In this document: one piece after another, positions 1-10,950 of the stretch
How positions within the stretch are numbered: position 1 is the stretch's first letter
How the letters are laid out: each line of letters starts with the position of its first letter
NCBI GenBank assembly: GCA_019635875.1
Contig: JAHBYP010000003.1
Coordinates: forward strand, 434,001-498,000
Length of the DNA: 64,000 nucleotides
Origin: Alphaproteobacteria bacterium
GTDB lineage: Bacteria; Pseudomonadota; Alphaproteobacteria; Reyranellales; Reyranellaceae
Reading direction: 5' to 3'
Program-made: the position numbers and the translations under genes
Notes under the pieces: generated by a model
Seen by the model: only the letters and a program-made list of their open reading frames with translations
Told to the model about the DNA's origin: nothing
Databases searched by the model: none

Positions 1-219
1 CTGCGGCGTCTCGATCAGGAAGCTGGAATGGCCGACGAAGGTCACGCGCATGGCGCTGACCACCTTCTCCTGCGCCACGTTGAAGTTCGCCCGATATACG
101 CCGGGCATCCGTTCGACCAGGTTCTTGTTGCAGCGTGCCTCGGCGGGCAGTGCGCCCAGGGCAGCGAACGCGAGTCCCGCGAGCGCGAGCAACGAACGGG
201 AAAAGCTGGTCTTGGGCAT
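1..219 (-). CDS. Exported MBL-fold metallohydrolase, N-terminal part (cut by window edge)
   Basis: Only the first 73 codons are in the window. The protein begins with a Sec-type signal peptide (MPKTSFSRSLLALAGLAFAA, then a short-residue stretch ending PAEARC, possibly a cleavage or lipid site). The mature part contains VTFVGHSSFLIETP, the usual first beta-strand of UlaG-like metallo-beta-lactamase-fold hydrolases. The metal-binding HxHxDH motif would lie beyond the window edge, so activity cannot be judged. The ATG at 217-219 is preceded on the minus strand by GGAGAGG, a good ribosome binding site. The family call rests on one motif; the export call is firmer. Confidence 0.7.
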   Translation of the reverse strand, partial: MPKTSFSRSLLALAGLAFAALGALPAEARCNKNLVERMPGVYRANFNVAQEKVVSAMRVTFVGHSSFLIETPQ

Positions 220-274
220 GGCGCCTCTCCTGGCATCGGCGACCGGTGGGCGATGCAAGGATAGCACCACCGGG

Positions 275-655
275 TCAGGCGTGCGGCATACGGCCCCCGC
301 CCGGCGACCAGTTCTCCCAGGCGACATCCTGGAACACGATCATCACATGCTCGGGATCGAGGCCGCCGCTGGCGAGGCCGGCGATGGCGTCGGCGACGAT
401 CTTCTTCTTCACCTTCACGCTGCGGCCGACGCCCAGCAGGATCTCGACCAGCACGAAATCCTCGCCCCGTGGCGAAGCCAAATCGGGGAAGGTCGGGTCG
501 AATCGGAAGTCGTCCGCGTCGAGCTCGAGCACGCGGTGGAAACGGTCCCGCGGGTTGGCGCCAGAGCCGACCAGGGCCGAGTGAACGGCATCGAGAACCA
601 TGGCCTTGAAGGCGGCCGTCTTCGGCTTGCGAACGGTGATAGTGACAATGGGCAT
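275..655 (-). CDS. Tautomerase-family protein (4-oxalocrotonate tautomerase-like)
   Basis: Protein of 126 residues. I chose the ATG at 653-655 rather than the upstream in-frame start because it gives MPIVTITV, which places a proline directly after the initiator Met. In this superfamily the exposed N-terminal Pro is the catalytic base. The frame continues with a helix and a second strand (DFVLVEILLGVGRSVKVKKK), as in tautomerases with two half-domains fused. The length is about twice a 62-residue 4-OT subunit, which fits the fused type. The substrate is unknown. It is transcribed away from the SOS cassette that follows. The upstream ribosome binding site is weak. Confidence 0.75.
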   Translation of the reverse strand: MPIVTITVRKPKTAAFKAMVLDAVHSALVGSGANPRDRFHRVLELDADDFRFDPTFPDLASPRGEDFVLVEILLGVGRSVKVKKKIVADAIAGLASGGLDPEHVMIVFQDVAWENWSPGGGRMPHA

Positions 656-784
656 CTTGGGGAGAACGCTTCGGTTTTCGACAGGGCGGCCCGGTAAATA
701 ACCCAACTAAATCCTAGCTGTAGAGGATTTCTTCCGCCGTACCCACAAGGGGCTGTGGATTGACTCTGAGGGTCGGAGAGACTA

Positions 785-799
785 GAACAAACAGAGAAC
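785..799 (+). promoter_or_regulatory. LexA (SOS) box upstream of imuA
   Basis: The sequence reads GAAC, seven bases (AAACAGA), GAAC. This direct repeat matches the LexA operator known from Alphaproteobacteria (GTTC-N7-GTTC read on the other strand). It ends 34 bp before the imuA start. imuA-imuB-dnaE2 is a classical LexA target in this class, so position and sequence agree. The binding itself is inferred. Confidence 0.85.
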
Positions 800-833
800 A
801 ATCGCTCCGCCAGCATAGCCTTTCGAGGGGATC

Positions 834-1703
834 GTGACGGTCATTTTCCCCAGCGCCTTCGCTCCCACCAGTGTCAGCCGGACGGACGCGCCGGTGCTGG
901 TGCTGGACCGCGCCGAGCCCGGTCGCGAGGACGAGCTGCGCCGGCTGCGCGAGACGGTGCGCCGGCTGGAGCGCGGCAGCGGCGCCTCCTCGGCGCTCTC
1001 GGTGCCGCTCGACGTGCCGGAGATCGACGCCGTGCTGCCCGATGGCGGGCTGGCCTGCGGCGCGCTGCACGAGATCGTGCCCGGCGATGCCGCGCATGAC
1101 GGCGCCGCGCTGGGCTTCACCGCCGCCGCCTTGGGCCGTTTCGCCCAGGCGCGACACGGCCAGATCCTGTGGATCCATCGCAATGCCGGCGGGCTGACCG
1201 CACCGCCTTACGCCCCCGCCCTCGCCGCCTTCGTCGATCCGGCCAGCGTGATCCTGGCCTCCCCGCGGCGCGTCGAGGACGCGCTGTGGGCCATGGAGGA
1301 AGGCCTGCGCTGCGGCGCGCTCGCCGCCGTCGTCGGCGAGATCGACAAGGTCGAGCTGGCCGCGACGCGCCGCCTGCAGCTTGCCGCCGAGAAGAGCGGC
1401 GTGCCGGCGCTCTTGCTGCGCGTCGCCGACAGGAAGGCCGGCGCGATCTCGGCCGCCGTGACACGCTGGCGCGTCGCCTCGGCGCCGTCGCGCTCGCGCC
1501 TCGATGCCGATGGCCAGCCGCTCGACGATATCGGCGGCCTGCGCTGGCGCCTCGATCTGTTGCGCAATCGCTTCGGCGATCCGGCGCGCACCGAAATCCC
1601 CTCGTGGCTGGTGGAGTGGACCAATGAAAAGGGTCATCTCGCTGTGGTTCCCGAAACTGTCGGCCGACCGCATGGCGCGCCGGCACAAAGACTGGCTGGC
1701 TAA
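834..1703 (+). CDS. imuA: ImuA, SOS mutasome RecA-like accessory protein
   Basis: Protein of 289 residues starting at GTG 834 with GAGGGG just upstream. It has the layout of ImuA: an N-terminal coiled region (REDELRRLRETVRRLERG), a segment typical of the family (VPEIDAVLPDGGL...GALHEIV, residues about 62-82) and a RecA/SulA-like core (QILWIH, ALWAMEEGLRCGALAAVVGE). ImuA works with ImuB and the DnaE2 polymerase in damage-induced mutagenesis. It is the first gene after the LexA box. Its last 80 bases overlap the start of imuB in another frame, so the two are probably translationally coupled. Confidence 0.9.
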   Translation: MTVIFPSAFAPTSVSRTDAPVLVLDRAEPGREDELRRLRETVRRLERGSGASSALSVPLDVPEIDAVLPDGGLACGALHEIVPGDAAHDGAALGFTAAALGRFAQARHGQILWIHRNAGGLTAPPYAPALAAFVDPASVILASPRRVEDALWAMEEGLRCGALAAVVGEIDKVELAATRRLQLAAEKSGVPALLLRVADRKAGAISAAVTRWRVASAPSRSRLDADGQPLDDIGGLRWRLDLLRNRFGDPARTEIPSWLVEWTNEKGHLAVVPETVGRPHGAPAQRLAG

Positions 1704-3327
1704 GACCGCCGCCCTGATCGGCTTCCATCAGGGCGGCCCGCGCATCGTCGCGGTCAACGAGCACGCGCGCTCGGCCGGCATCCGCGCCGGCCAGCGCCTG
1801 GCCGATGCGCGCACCTTGGTGCCCGACCTCACCACCGCGCATGCCGAGCCCGCTGCCGACCTGAAGCTGCTCGAGACGCTCGCCGGCTGGTGCGAGCGCT
1901 ACACGCCCTGGGTGGCGATCGACCCGCTGGGTGGCGCGCTGGTCGATTCCGGCTTCGCGATGGACGAGGCGGCGCAGATCGTCGATCGCATGGCCACCGC
2001 GAGCTTCGGCGGCGATGGCGGCTTGATGCTCGACGTCACCGGCTGCGGCCACCTCTTCGGTCCCGGCATCGAGGGCGAGCGCGCCCTGCTCGCCGATCTC
2101 ACCGCCCGACTCGCGCGCCACGGCTTCAGCGTGCGCGCGGCGATGGCCGACACCGCCGGCGCCGCCTGGGCGCTGGCACGTTTTGCCGAGAGGCAAAAAG
2201 ACCTGCTGGCGCCGGCCGCCGGCCATCGTGCGCTGCTCGCCGCGCTGCCGGTCGAGGCGCTGCGGCTCGACGCGACCACCGCCGAGACCCTGCGTCGGCT
2301 GGGCCTGCGCAAGATCGGCGACCTGCTGCCCATGCCGCGCGCGCCGCTGGCGCAGCGCTTCGGCGATCTGCTGGTGCGCCGCCTCGACCAGGCGCTGGGC
2401 AGCGCCGCCGAGACCATCCAGCCGCGCCTGCCGGCGCCGGCCTTCCGCACGCGCCTGGCCTTCGCCGAGCCGATCGGCCGCGCCGAGGACATCGCCGCCG
2501 CCACCAGCCGCCTGCTCGCCGCGCTCTGCGGCCAGTTCGAGAAGGCCGGCGTCGGCGCGCGCCGGCTGGAGCTGTCGCTGTTCCGCGTCGACGGCTCGAT
2601 CGAGCGCACCGCCATCGGCACCGGAAGGCCCAGCCGCGACAACGTCCATCTGATGAAGCTCTTCCAGGAGCCGCTGGCGCATCTCGATGCCGGCTTCGGC
2701 GTCGAGCTGATGATGCTGTCGGCCGCCGCGGTCGAGCCGTTCGACACCCAGCAGGTGGCGCTGGCCCATGCGGTGGGCGGCGAGGTGCTGCTGGCACAGG
2801 GCAGCGACGCGCCCACCGCGCCTGCGCGCGGCGACAAGACCGAGGTGGTGCAGCTCGTCGACCGTCTGACCCAGCGCCTGGGCACCGCCAACGTCGTGCG
2901 CCTCGCGCCGCGCGCCAGCCACCTGCCCGAACGCGCCGTGATCGCGCTGCCGGTTTCCAGACCTGCGGTGCGCGCCGGGCTGTGGGCCAAGGTCGCGGCC
3001 TACAAGGGCCCGCGTCCGACTCGCCTGCTGGCGCGGCCCGAGGCGATCCAGACCACGGCGCAATTGCCCGACGATCCGCCGCGCCAGTTCAACTGGCGCG
3101 GCACGCTGCATCGCCTGAAGCGCGTCGAGGGGCCGGAGCGCCTGGTCGATGAGTGGTGGCAGGAATCGGTGCCGGCGGATCAGGTCGAGGCAGCGCCGTC
3201 GGGCCGCGACTACTACCGGGTCGAGGACGAGGACGGCCAGCGCTTCTGGCTCTACCGCGACGGCCCGATCAACGCGCCCGCCGTCCCGCCGGCCTCGCGC
3301 TGGTACGTCCATGGCTTTTGTGCATGA
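1624..3327 (+). CDS. imuB: ImuB, Y-family polymerase-like mutasome protein
   Basis: Protein of 567 residues. The start was set at ATG 1624 (MKRVISLWFPKLSADRMARR), a typical ImuB beginning, inside the imuA 3' end. The fold is that of a Y-family polymerase: fingers/palm to about residue 160, the helix-hairpin-helix segment LRRLGLRKIGDLLPMPR near residues 225-240, then a little-finger-like region. The usual Y-polymerase acidic start (DxDxFY type) is replaced by LWFPKL, as in ImuB proteins, which are regarded as catalytically inactive and act as the bridge between the beta clamp, ImuA and DnaE2. I saw no clear clamp-binding motif by eye. The next gene is not dnaE2 but an inserted toxin-antitoxin pair. 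Confidence 0.9.
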   Translation: MKRVISLWFPKLSADRMARRHKDWLAKTAALIGFHQGGPRIVAVNEHARSAGIRAGQRLADARTLVPDLTTAHAEPAADLKLLETLAGWCERYTPWVAIDPLGGALVDSGFAMDEAAQIVDRMATASFGGDGGLMLDVTGCGHLFGPGIEGERALLADLTARLARHGFSVRAAMADTAGAAWALARFAERQKDLLAPAAGHRALLAALPVEALRLDATTAETLRRLGLRKIGDLLPMPRAPLAQRFGDLLVRRLDQALGSAAETIQPRLPAPAFRTRLAFAEPIGRAEDIAAATSRLLAALCGQFEKAGVGARRLELSLFRVDGSIERTAIGTGRPSRDNVHLMKLFQEPLAHLDAGFGVELMMLSAAAVEPFDTQQVALAHAVGGEVLLAQGSDAPTAPARGDKTEVVQLVDRLTQRLGTANVVRLAPRASHLPERAVIALPVSRPAVRAGLWAKVAAYKGPRPTRLLARPEAIQTTAQLPDDPPRQFNWRGTLHRLKRVEGPERLVDEWWQESVPADQVEAAPSGRDYYRVEDEDGQRFWLYRDGPINAPAVPPASRWYVHGFCA

Positions 3328-3333
3328 CAGCAA

Positions 3334-3356
3334 AATGCTATCATAATGATGGCATT
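3334..3356 (+). promoter_or_regulatory. Palindromic operator and promoter candidate of the vapB/vapC pair
   Basis: Two 11-base arms (AATGCTATCAT and ATGATGGCATT) around a single A form an inverted repeat with one mismatch, 25 bp before the antitoxin ATG. The left half contains TGCTATCA, the half-site I recall for the gonococcal FitAB operator. A possible sigma-70 promoter, TTGTGC (3318-3323) and CATAAT (3342-3347) with an 18-base spacer, overlaps the palindrome. Autoregulation is the rule for this family, so an operator is a reasonable inference. Confidence 0.6.
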
Positions 3357-3380
3357 GTTGCTGATCTCACGGAGCCCATC

Positions 3381-3617
3381 ATGACCAACGTCACCATCCG
3401 TAACCTGGACGCCAAAGTCGTCCAACGGCTGAAGGCGCGCGCCAAGACGAACAATCGCTCGTTCGAAGCGGAGCTTCGCGACACCCTGACCCAGTCCGCT
3501 CTGCGACCTTCGACGGCGGAACTGCTGGCCGAAGCAGATCGCATCGCGGCCATGACACCCAAGGGCGTGAAGCAGACCGACAGCGTCATCCTGCTGCGTG
3601 AGGATCGTGATCGATGA
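3381..3617 (+). CDS. VapB/FitA-type ribbon-helix-helix antitoxin
   Basis: Protein of 78 residues. The N-terminus MTNVTIRNLDAKVVQRLKAR followed by AKTNNRSFEAELRD is the ribbon-helix-helix DNA-binding domain of FitA-like antitoxins. The C-terminal half, with ADRIAAMTPKGVKQTDSVILLRED, is the usual toxin-wrapping tail. The ATG at 3381 was preferred over upstream in-frame codons because it starts directly at the domain. Its TGA overlaps the ATG of the PIN toxin (ATGA at 3614-3617). The pair sits between imuB and dnaE2, reading the same way, 53 bp after imuB. Confidence 0.88.
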   Translation: MTNVTIRNLDAKVVQRLKARAKTNNRSFEAELRDTLTQSALRPSTAELLAEADRIAAMTPKGVKQTDSVILLREDRDR

Positions 3618-4051
3618 CCGAGCTGGTCATCGATGCCAGTGTCGCCATCAAATGGCTCGTGCCGGAGGATTTGCGGCAGGAGGCGCTCGCGCTCGTCAGG
3701 ATGGAATTCGAGCTGACCGCTCCGGACATCCTGATTCCCGAGATCGGGAACATCGCTTGGAAAAAGCAGGTTCGCGGAGAGATCGATCTCCAACAGGGTC
3801 AGCTCATCGGCAACAGGATCGGCGCCTATTTCCACGAGATCGTTCCGTCGGCTTCCGTGATCTCGAGCGCTCTCGACATCGCCATCGCACTGAAGCACCC
3901 CATCTACGATTGCTTCTATCTGGCCTGCGCCCGTCAACGAAGAGCGCCACTTGTAACGGCTGACGCTCGTCTCGTTGTCTTTGCCCACTCGCTGTCACCC
4001 AGCGTCTCGGCAATCGCTCTGCACGACGCCGTCCGCGCCCTTGGACTCTAG
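3614..4051 (+). CDS. VapC-type PIN-domain toxin (predicted ribonuclease)
   Basis: Protein of 145 residues, full length for VapC. The four acidic PIN residues are visible: D7 (LVIDASVAIKW), E43 (IPEIGNIAWK), D99 (IYDCFYLACA) and D117 (VTADARL). VapC toxins are Mg-dependent RNases kept inactive by the antitoxin, whose gene overlaps this one by 4 bp. The stop is only 8 bp before the dnaE2 start, and the dnaE2 ribosome binding site (TAGGAG) overlaps the toxin stop codon. The toxin and the error-prone polymerase are therefore very likely on one message. Confidence 0.9.
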   Translation: MTELVIDASVAIKWLVPEDLRQEALALVRMEFELTAPDILIPEIGNIAWKKQVRGEIDLQQGQLIGNRIGAYFHEIVPSASVISSALDIAIALKHPIYDCFYLACARQRRAPLVTADARLVVFAHSLSPSVSAIALHDAVRALGL

Positions 4052-4059
4052 GAGTCACC

Positions 4060-7437
<3,378 letters not shown>

Positions 7438-7847
7438 CGCAGAGGCCCGGGAACCGCCTGCCGGGCGTGAACTCCCGGGCACCGACCAGCCGGGGGTGAG
7501 GGATGGTGAACCATTGCCGGGTTATCACCGTCACGCGCGCGGACGGTCGATAAGGGAGAAACCTTCACAATCCTTCACCCCCCCCGGCAGGGCAATCGCA
7601 TAAGACTCCGACGAGTCTTCCTTCTCCCCGCGAAGGCGGGGAGAAGGTGCCCGAAGGGCGGATGAGGGGCTTCGCGAAATCTCGACAACAACGCTTCTTG
7701 TCGTTGCTCGAGGAAGCCCCTCATCCGCCTCGCTGGCGCTCGGCACCTTCTCCCCGCCTTCGCGGGGAGAAGGGAAGAATCTCTAATGCGCCCGCTCTGC
7801 CCCCCGGGATCAGCCTCCGTAGCGGGGGTGGTAGCGGGCCGGCGCCT
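7438..7847. other. Gene-free gap between the convergent dnaE2 and lhr genes
   Basis: The gap is 410 bp. Short open frames here on both strands have no recognisable protein pattern and look compositional. The first 180 bp hold a C/G-rich stretch without clear structure. The second part holds the nested palindromic repeat at 7618-7776, which is listed separately and may end transcription from both sides. Confidence 0.6.
7618..7776. repeat. Nested palindromic repeat (two hairpins in inverted orientation)
   Basis: A hairpin-forming unit (CTTCTCCCCGC, GAA, GGCGGGGAGAAG; 7621-7646) is followed by GGATGAGGGGCTTC. After a 45-bp centre the same string appears in reverse complement, ending in the second hairpin (7746-7773). 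The centre also has short arms CGACAA and TTGTCG. It lies between convergent genes, so it could act as a bidirectional terminator or be a mobilised REP pair (BIME). Confidence 0.75.
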
Positions 7848-10373
7848 TCACCGCCGTGTCGCCTCCGCGATCAGGTCCTGCGCCGCCTCGTCGAGCAGCT
7901 CGTCGACCGTGTCGTCGCCCATCACGCGCTCGCGGCCGATCTCCAGCAGCACCGGCACGGCGAGCGGCGAGACGCGGTCGAGGCGGTGATAGTCGATCCT
8001 GCCCTTGGCCCGGCGCAGCAGCTCGCCCAGGCGGCGGATGTCGGCGAGCTGCCAGGCGGCGTCCTGGCGCGTGGCGCGCAGCAGGATGTGGTCGGGCTCG
8101 TGCTTGCGCAGCGCGTCGTAGATCAGGTCGGCGCTGAAGGTGACCTGCCGGCGCGTCTTCTCCTGGCCGGGATGGCGGCGCTCGATCAGCCCGGCGATCA
8201 CCGCGACGTTGCGGAAGGAACGGCGCAGCATCGAGCTTTCGTCCATCCACGCCTCGAGGTCGTCGCCCAGCATGTCCTCGTCGAACAGCGCCTCGATCTG
8301 CTTCGGCGTCGCCGGCCGCAGGCCCCAGATGCCCAGCACGTAGTCGGTGGCGACGAAGCCCAGCGGCCTCAAGCCCATGCGCTCCATGCGCCGCGTCAGC
8401 AGCATGCCGAGCGTCTGGTGCGCGTTGCGGCCCTCGAAGCAATAGGCGACGAGGAACTGCCTGGAGCCGCGCGGGAAGCCCTCGATCAGCAGCCGCTCCG
8501 GATGCGGCAGTCGCGAACGCAGCTTCTGGATATGCAGCCACTCCTGCACGTCGGACGGCAGCAGATGATGCCGCTCGGGGTCGGCGATGATGCCGCGCAC
8601 GCGTTGCGCCAGGTAGGTGCTGAGCGGCAGGCGCCCGCCGCCATAGGCCGGCACCTTGGGATCCTCGCCACTCTTGGCCGGCGTCACCTCGGCGTGCAGC
8701 TGGCGGATGCCTTCGTAGCGCAGCAGGCGGCCGGCGAAGATGAAGGTATCGCCGCTGACCAGGCCCTGGATGAAGGCCTCCTCGACCTCGCCCAGCACCG
8801 GCCCACCCCTGAGCTTCACCTTCAGGAGCGGCAGCTCGACGATGGTGCCGACATTGAGCCGGTACTGGCGGATCGCGTCGGGCCGCGCCACCTGCCAGCG
8901 CCCGTCTGAGCGATGGAACAGCCGGCGCCACTTCTCGTAGGCGCCCAGCGCATAGCCGCCGGTGGCGATGAAGTCGAAGGTGTCGTCGAAATCCCTGCGC
9001 GTAAGCTCGCGGTACGGGCCGGTGCGTCGCGCTTCCTCGAACATCTGGTCGCGATCGATCGGCTGCGAGCAGGCCGAGCCGAGGATGTGCTGCGCCAGCG
9101 CGTCGAGGCTGGGCGGTCGCGGTGGATCGCCGTCGAGCTCGTGCGCGTTGACCGCCTCGAGCGCCGCGATGCATTCCAGCACCTCGAAGCGATTGCCCGG
9201 TGCGAGGATCGCCTTGCTCGGCTCGTCCATGCGGTGATTGGCGCGGCCGACGCGCTGCAGCAGGCGGCTGACGCCCTTGGGCGCGCCGACCTGCACCACC
9301 AGGTCGATGTCGCCCCAGTCGATGCCGAGATCGAGCGACGAGGTCGCGACCACCGCGCGCAATCTGCCGGCCGCCATCGCCGCCTCGATCTTGCGGCGCT
9401 GCTCGACCTCGAGGCTGCCGTGATGCAGGCCGATCGGCAGGTTCTCGTCGTTCATGCGCCACAGATCGTCGAACACGATTTCCGCCGTGGCCCGCGTATT
9501 GACGAACACGATGGTCATGCGGTGTTGCCGGATCGCCTGGTAGACGTCGGGCAGCGTGTGGCGCGCCATGTGCCCGCCCCACGGCACGCGCGCCTCGGGC
9601 GAGAGAATCGACAGCGCCGGCTGCGCGCCGCCGGCCACACGCACCGTCTCGACCGGTCGGCCGCCCAGCGCCAGCCAGTCGGCCAGCGCCGCCGGATCGT
9701 GCACCGTGGCCGACAGGCCGACGAAGCGCGTCTGCGGCGACATGGTCGCCAGGCGCGACAGGCCCAGCGCCAGCAGATGGCCGCGCTTGGTCGTCGCCAG
9801 CGCGTGAAGTTCGTCGACGATCACGGTCGACAGCGCGCTGAAATATTCGGCCGCGTCGGGATAGGACAGCAGCAGCGCCAGCGACTCCGGCGTGGTCAGC
9901 AGGATGTCCGGCGGATTAAGCCGCTGGCGCTGGCGCCGATTCTGCGGCGTGTCGCCGGTACGCGTCTCGGCGCGCACCGCCAGGTCCATCTCCTCGATCG
10001 GATTCTGCAGGTTGCGCGTGACGTCGGTGGCCAGCGCCTTGAGCGGCGAGATGTAGAGCGTGTGCAGCCTGCCGGTCGCGACCTTGCGCGCCGTCAGCTC
10101 GATCAGGCTGGGCAGGAAGCCTGCCAGCGTTTTACCGGCACCGGTGGGCGCGATCAGCAGCGCCGATTTCCCGGCCTGCGCCAGCCGCACCATCTCCATC
10201 TGGTACGGCCGCGCCTGCCATCCGCGCCTGGCGAACCAGCCGGCAAAGGTCGCCGGCAGCACCGCCCGCCCCGCCGCCTCGAACAACGGCAGGTCATCTG
10301 TCTTCGGGCCGCGCCGCTCCAGCGGCGCTCTTTTCACGACTCGCGACGACGCCACGCGCTGCTCCATCGCCAC
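7848..10373 (-). CDS. Lhr-type DEXH-box helicase of the ligase-associated repair set
   Basis: Protein of 841 residues. Walker A is APTGAGKT (residues 75-82), the DEXH box is VIVDELHAL, and motif VI lies in the stretch QRVGRANHR. The length and C-terminal half (DEXH helicase plus winged-helix and Lhr-like region) match ligase-associated DNA damage response helicases. In these sets, helicase, MBL-fold exonuclease and ATP ligase act together. The two partners are at 10951-13637 on the other strand. The longest start is GTG at 10371-10373, with ATG two codons later. Residues about 16-25 (APLERRGPKT) are encoded by a REP palindrome, so the true N-terminus may be recent or begin downstream. It overlaps the RAYT gene by 40 bp. 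Confidence 0.88.
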   Translation of the reverse strand: MAMEQRVASSRVVKRAPLERRGPKTDDLPLFEAAGRAVLPATFAGWFARRGWQARPYQMEMVRLAQAGKSALLIAPTGAGKTLAGFLPSLIELTARKVATGRLHTLYISPLKALATDVTRNLQNPIEEMDLAVRAETRTGDTPQNRRQRQRLNPPDILLTTPESLALLLSYPDAAEYFSALSTVIVDELHALATTKRGHLLALGLSRLATMSPQTRFVGLSATVHDPAALADWLALGGRPVETVRVAGGAQPALSILSPEARVPWGGHMARHTLPDVYQAIRQHRMTIVFVNTRATAEIVFDDLWRMNDENLPIGLHHGSLEVEQRRKIEAAMAAGRLRAVVATSSLDLGIDWGDIDLVVQVGAPKGVSRLLQRVGRANHRMDEPSKAILAPGNRFEVLECIAALEAVNAHELDGDPPRPPSLDALAQHILGSACSQPIDRDQMFEEARRTGPYRELTRRDFDDTFDFIATGGYALGAYEKWRRLFHRSDGRWQVARPDAIRQYRLNVGTIVELPLLKVKLRGGPVLGEVEEAFIQGLVSGDTFIFAGRLLRYEGIRQLHAEVTPAKSGEDPKVPAYGGGRLPLSTYLAQRVRGIIADPERHHLLPSDVQEWLHIQKLRSRLPHPERLLIEGFPRGSRQFLVAYCFEGRNAHQTLGMLLTRRMERMGLRPLGFVATDYVLGIWGLRPATPKQIEALFDEDMLGDDLEAWMDESSMLRRSFRNVAVIAGLIERRHPGQEKTRRQVTFSADLIYDALRKHEPDHILLRATRQDAAWQLADIRRLGELLRRAKGRIDYHRLDRVSPLAVPVLLEIGRERVMGDDTVDELLDEAAQDLIAEATRR
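10300..10328. repeat. REP palindrome, left copy of the RAYT unit
   Basis: A 29-base sequence contains the hairpin GCGCCGCT-CC-AGCGGCGC (10311-10328) preceded by GTCTTCGGGCC. It is exactly the reverse complement of 10910-10938. It lies just past the 3' end of the transposase and inside the 5' end of the lhr reading frame. Confidence 0.9.
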
Positions 10374-10888
10374 GCGTCGGCCGTCGTCACCAAGCCGGCC
10401 TGAACAGGATTGCTCTCGATGTACTGCATCGCCACTATGAAGTGCGCATCGTCTCGAACGTAGCGGTCGAAATAGTCCACCTGCCAGAATGGCTCCGTAC
10501 GTCCAAGATGCCGATTGGCCATTCGGGCCGAGTATTGTTTCCAGGACGCCACGATGTCTCCGAGCCGGTATCGTTCGCCAATCTCAGCCATGACATGGAC
10601 ATGGTTCGGCATGACGCACCACGCAATCAGGCGATAGCGATCGCCGTCGAAGTGCAGCAACGCCTCCTCGACCAGACCGGCGACCAGAGGATCGTTCAGC
10701 CAACAGGCACCGTGGCCGGCATCGAGAACCGCGTCCCACCGCGCGTCATCCTCCCCGCGATCCCGCAGCTCCAGCGCGACCGCACGAGGCAAGCTATCCG
10801 CCAGCCTGAAGGTCACGGTCTGGACGAGTTGCGGCGAGTCCAAATGTGGCAGATAGCCCCGTGAATGCCAGCCCTTGGGCTCCTTCAT
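10334..10888 (-). mobile_element. REP-associated tyrosine transposase (RAYT, Y1/IS200-like)
   Basis: Protein of 184 residues. The start at ATG 10886-10888 gives MKEPKGWHSRGYLPHLDSPQ, the standard opening of RAYT proteins. The HUH motif is H96 and H98 in MPNHVHVM, and the catalytic tyrosine is probably Y156 in MQYIESNPVQAGL. These single-domain Y1 nucleases cut and join REP hairpins. Perfect 29-bp REP copies lie on both sides in opposite orientation, which is the usual genomic layout. The gene lies between lhr and the exonuclease/ligase pair, and its 3' end overlaps the first codons of lhr. The core appears intact. Confidence 0.92.
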
Positions 10889-10909
10889 CCACTGTGCCCT
10901 TTGAGAGAT

Positions 10910-10938
10910 GCGCCGCTGGAGCGGCGCGGCCCGAAGAC
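10910..10938. repeat. REP palindrome, right copy of the RAYT unit
   Basis: Exact reverse complement of 10300-10328, with the hairpin at 10910-10927. It ends 12 bp before the exonuclease ATG, so it lies in the leader or promoter of the exo-ligase pair and could affect its expression. Confidence 0.9.
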
Positions 10939-10950
10939 TATATAAGCTCC

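Noticed and set aside
1117..3333. A 738-codon minus-strand frame over imuA and imuB
   Set aside because: It has no motifs, low-complexity composition and lies fully over two well-supported genes.
7618..7776. CRISPR array
   Set aside because: There are only two inverted hairpin copies, with no regularly spaced direct repeats and no cas genes.
7647..8909. A 420-codon plus-strand frame over the repeat and the lhr 3' end
   Set aside because: It starts inside the palindromic repeat and is antisense to conserved helicase sequence.
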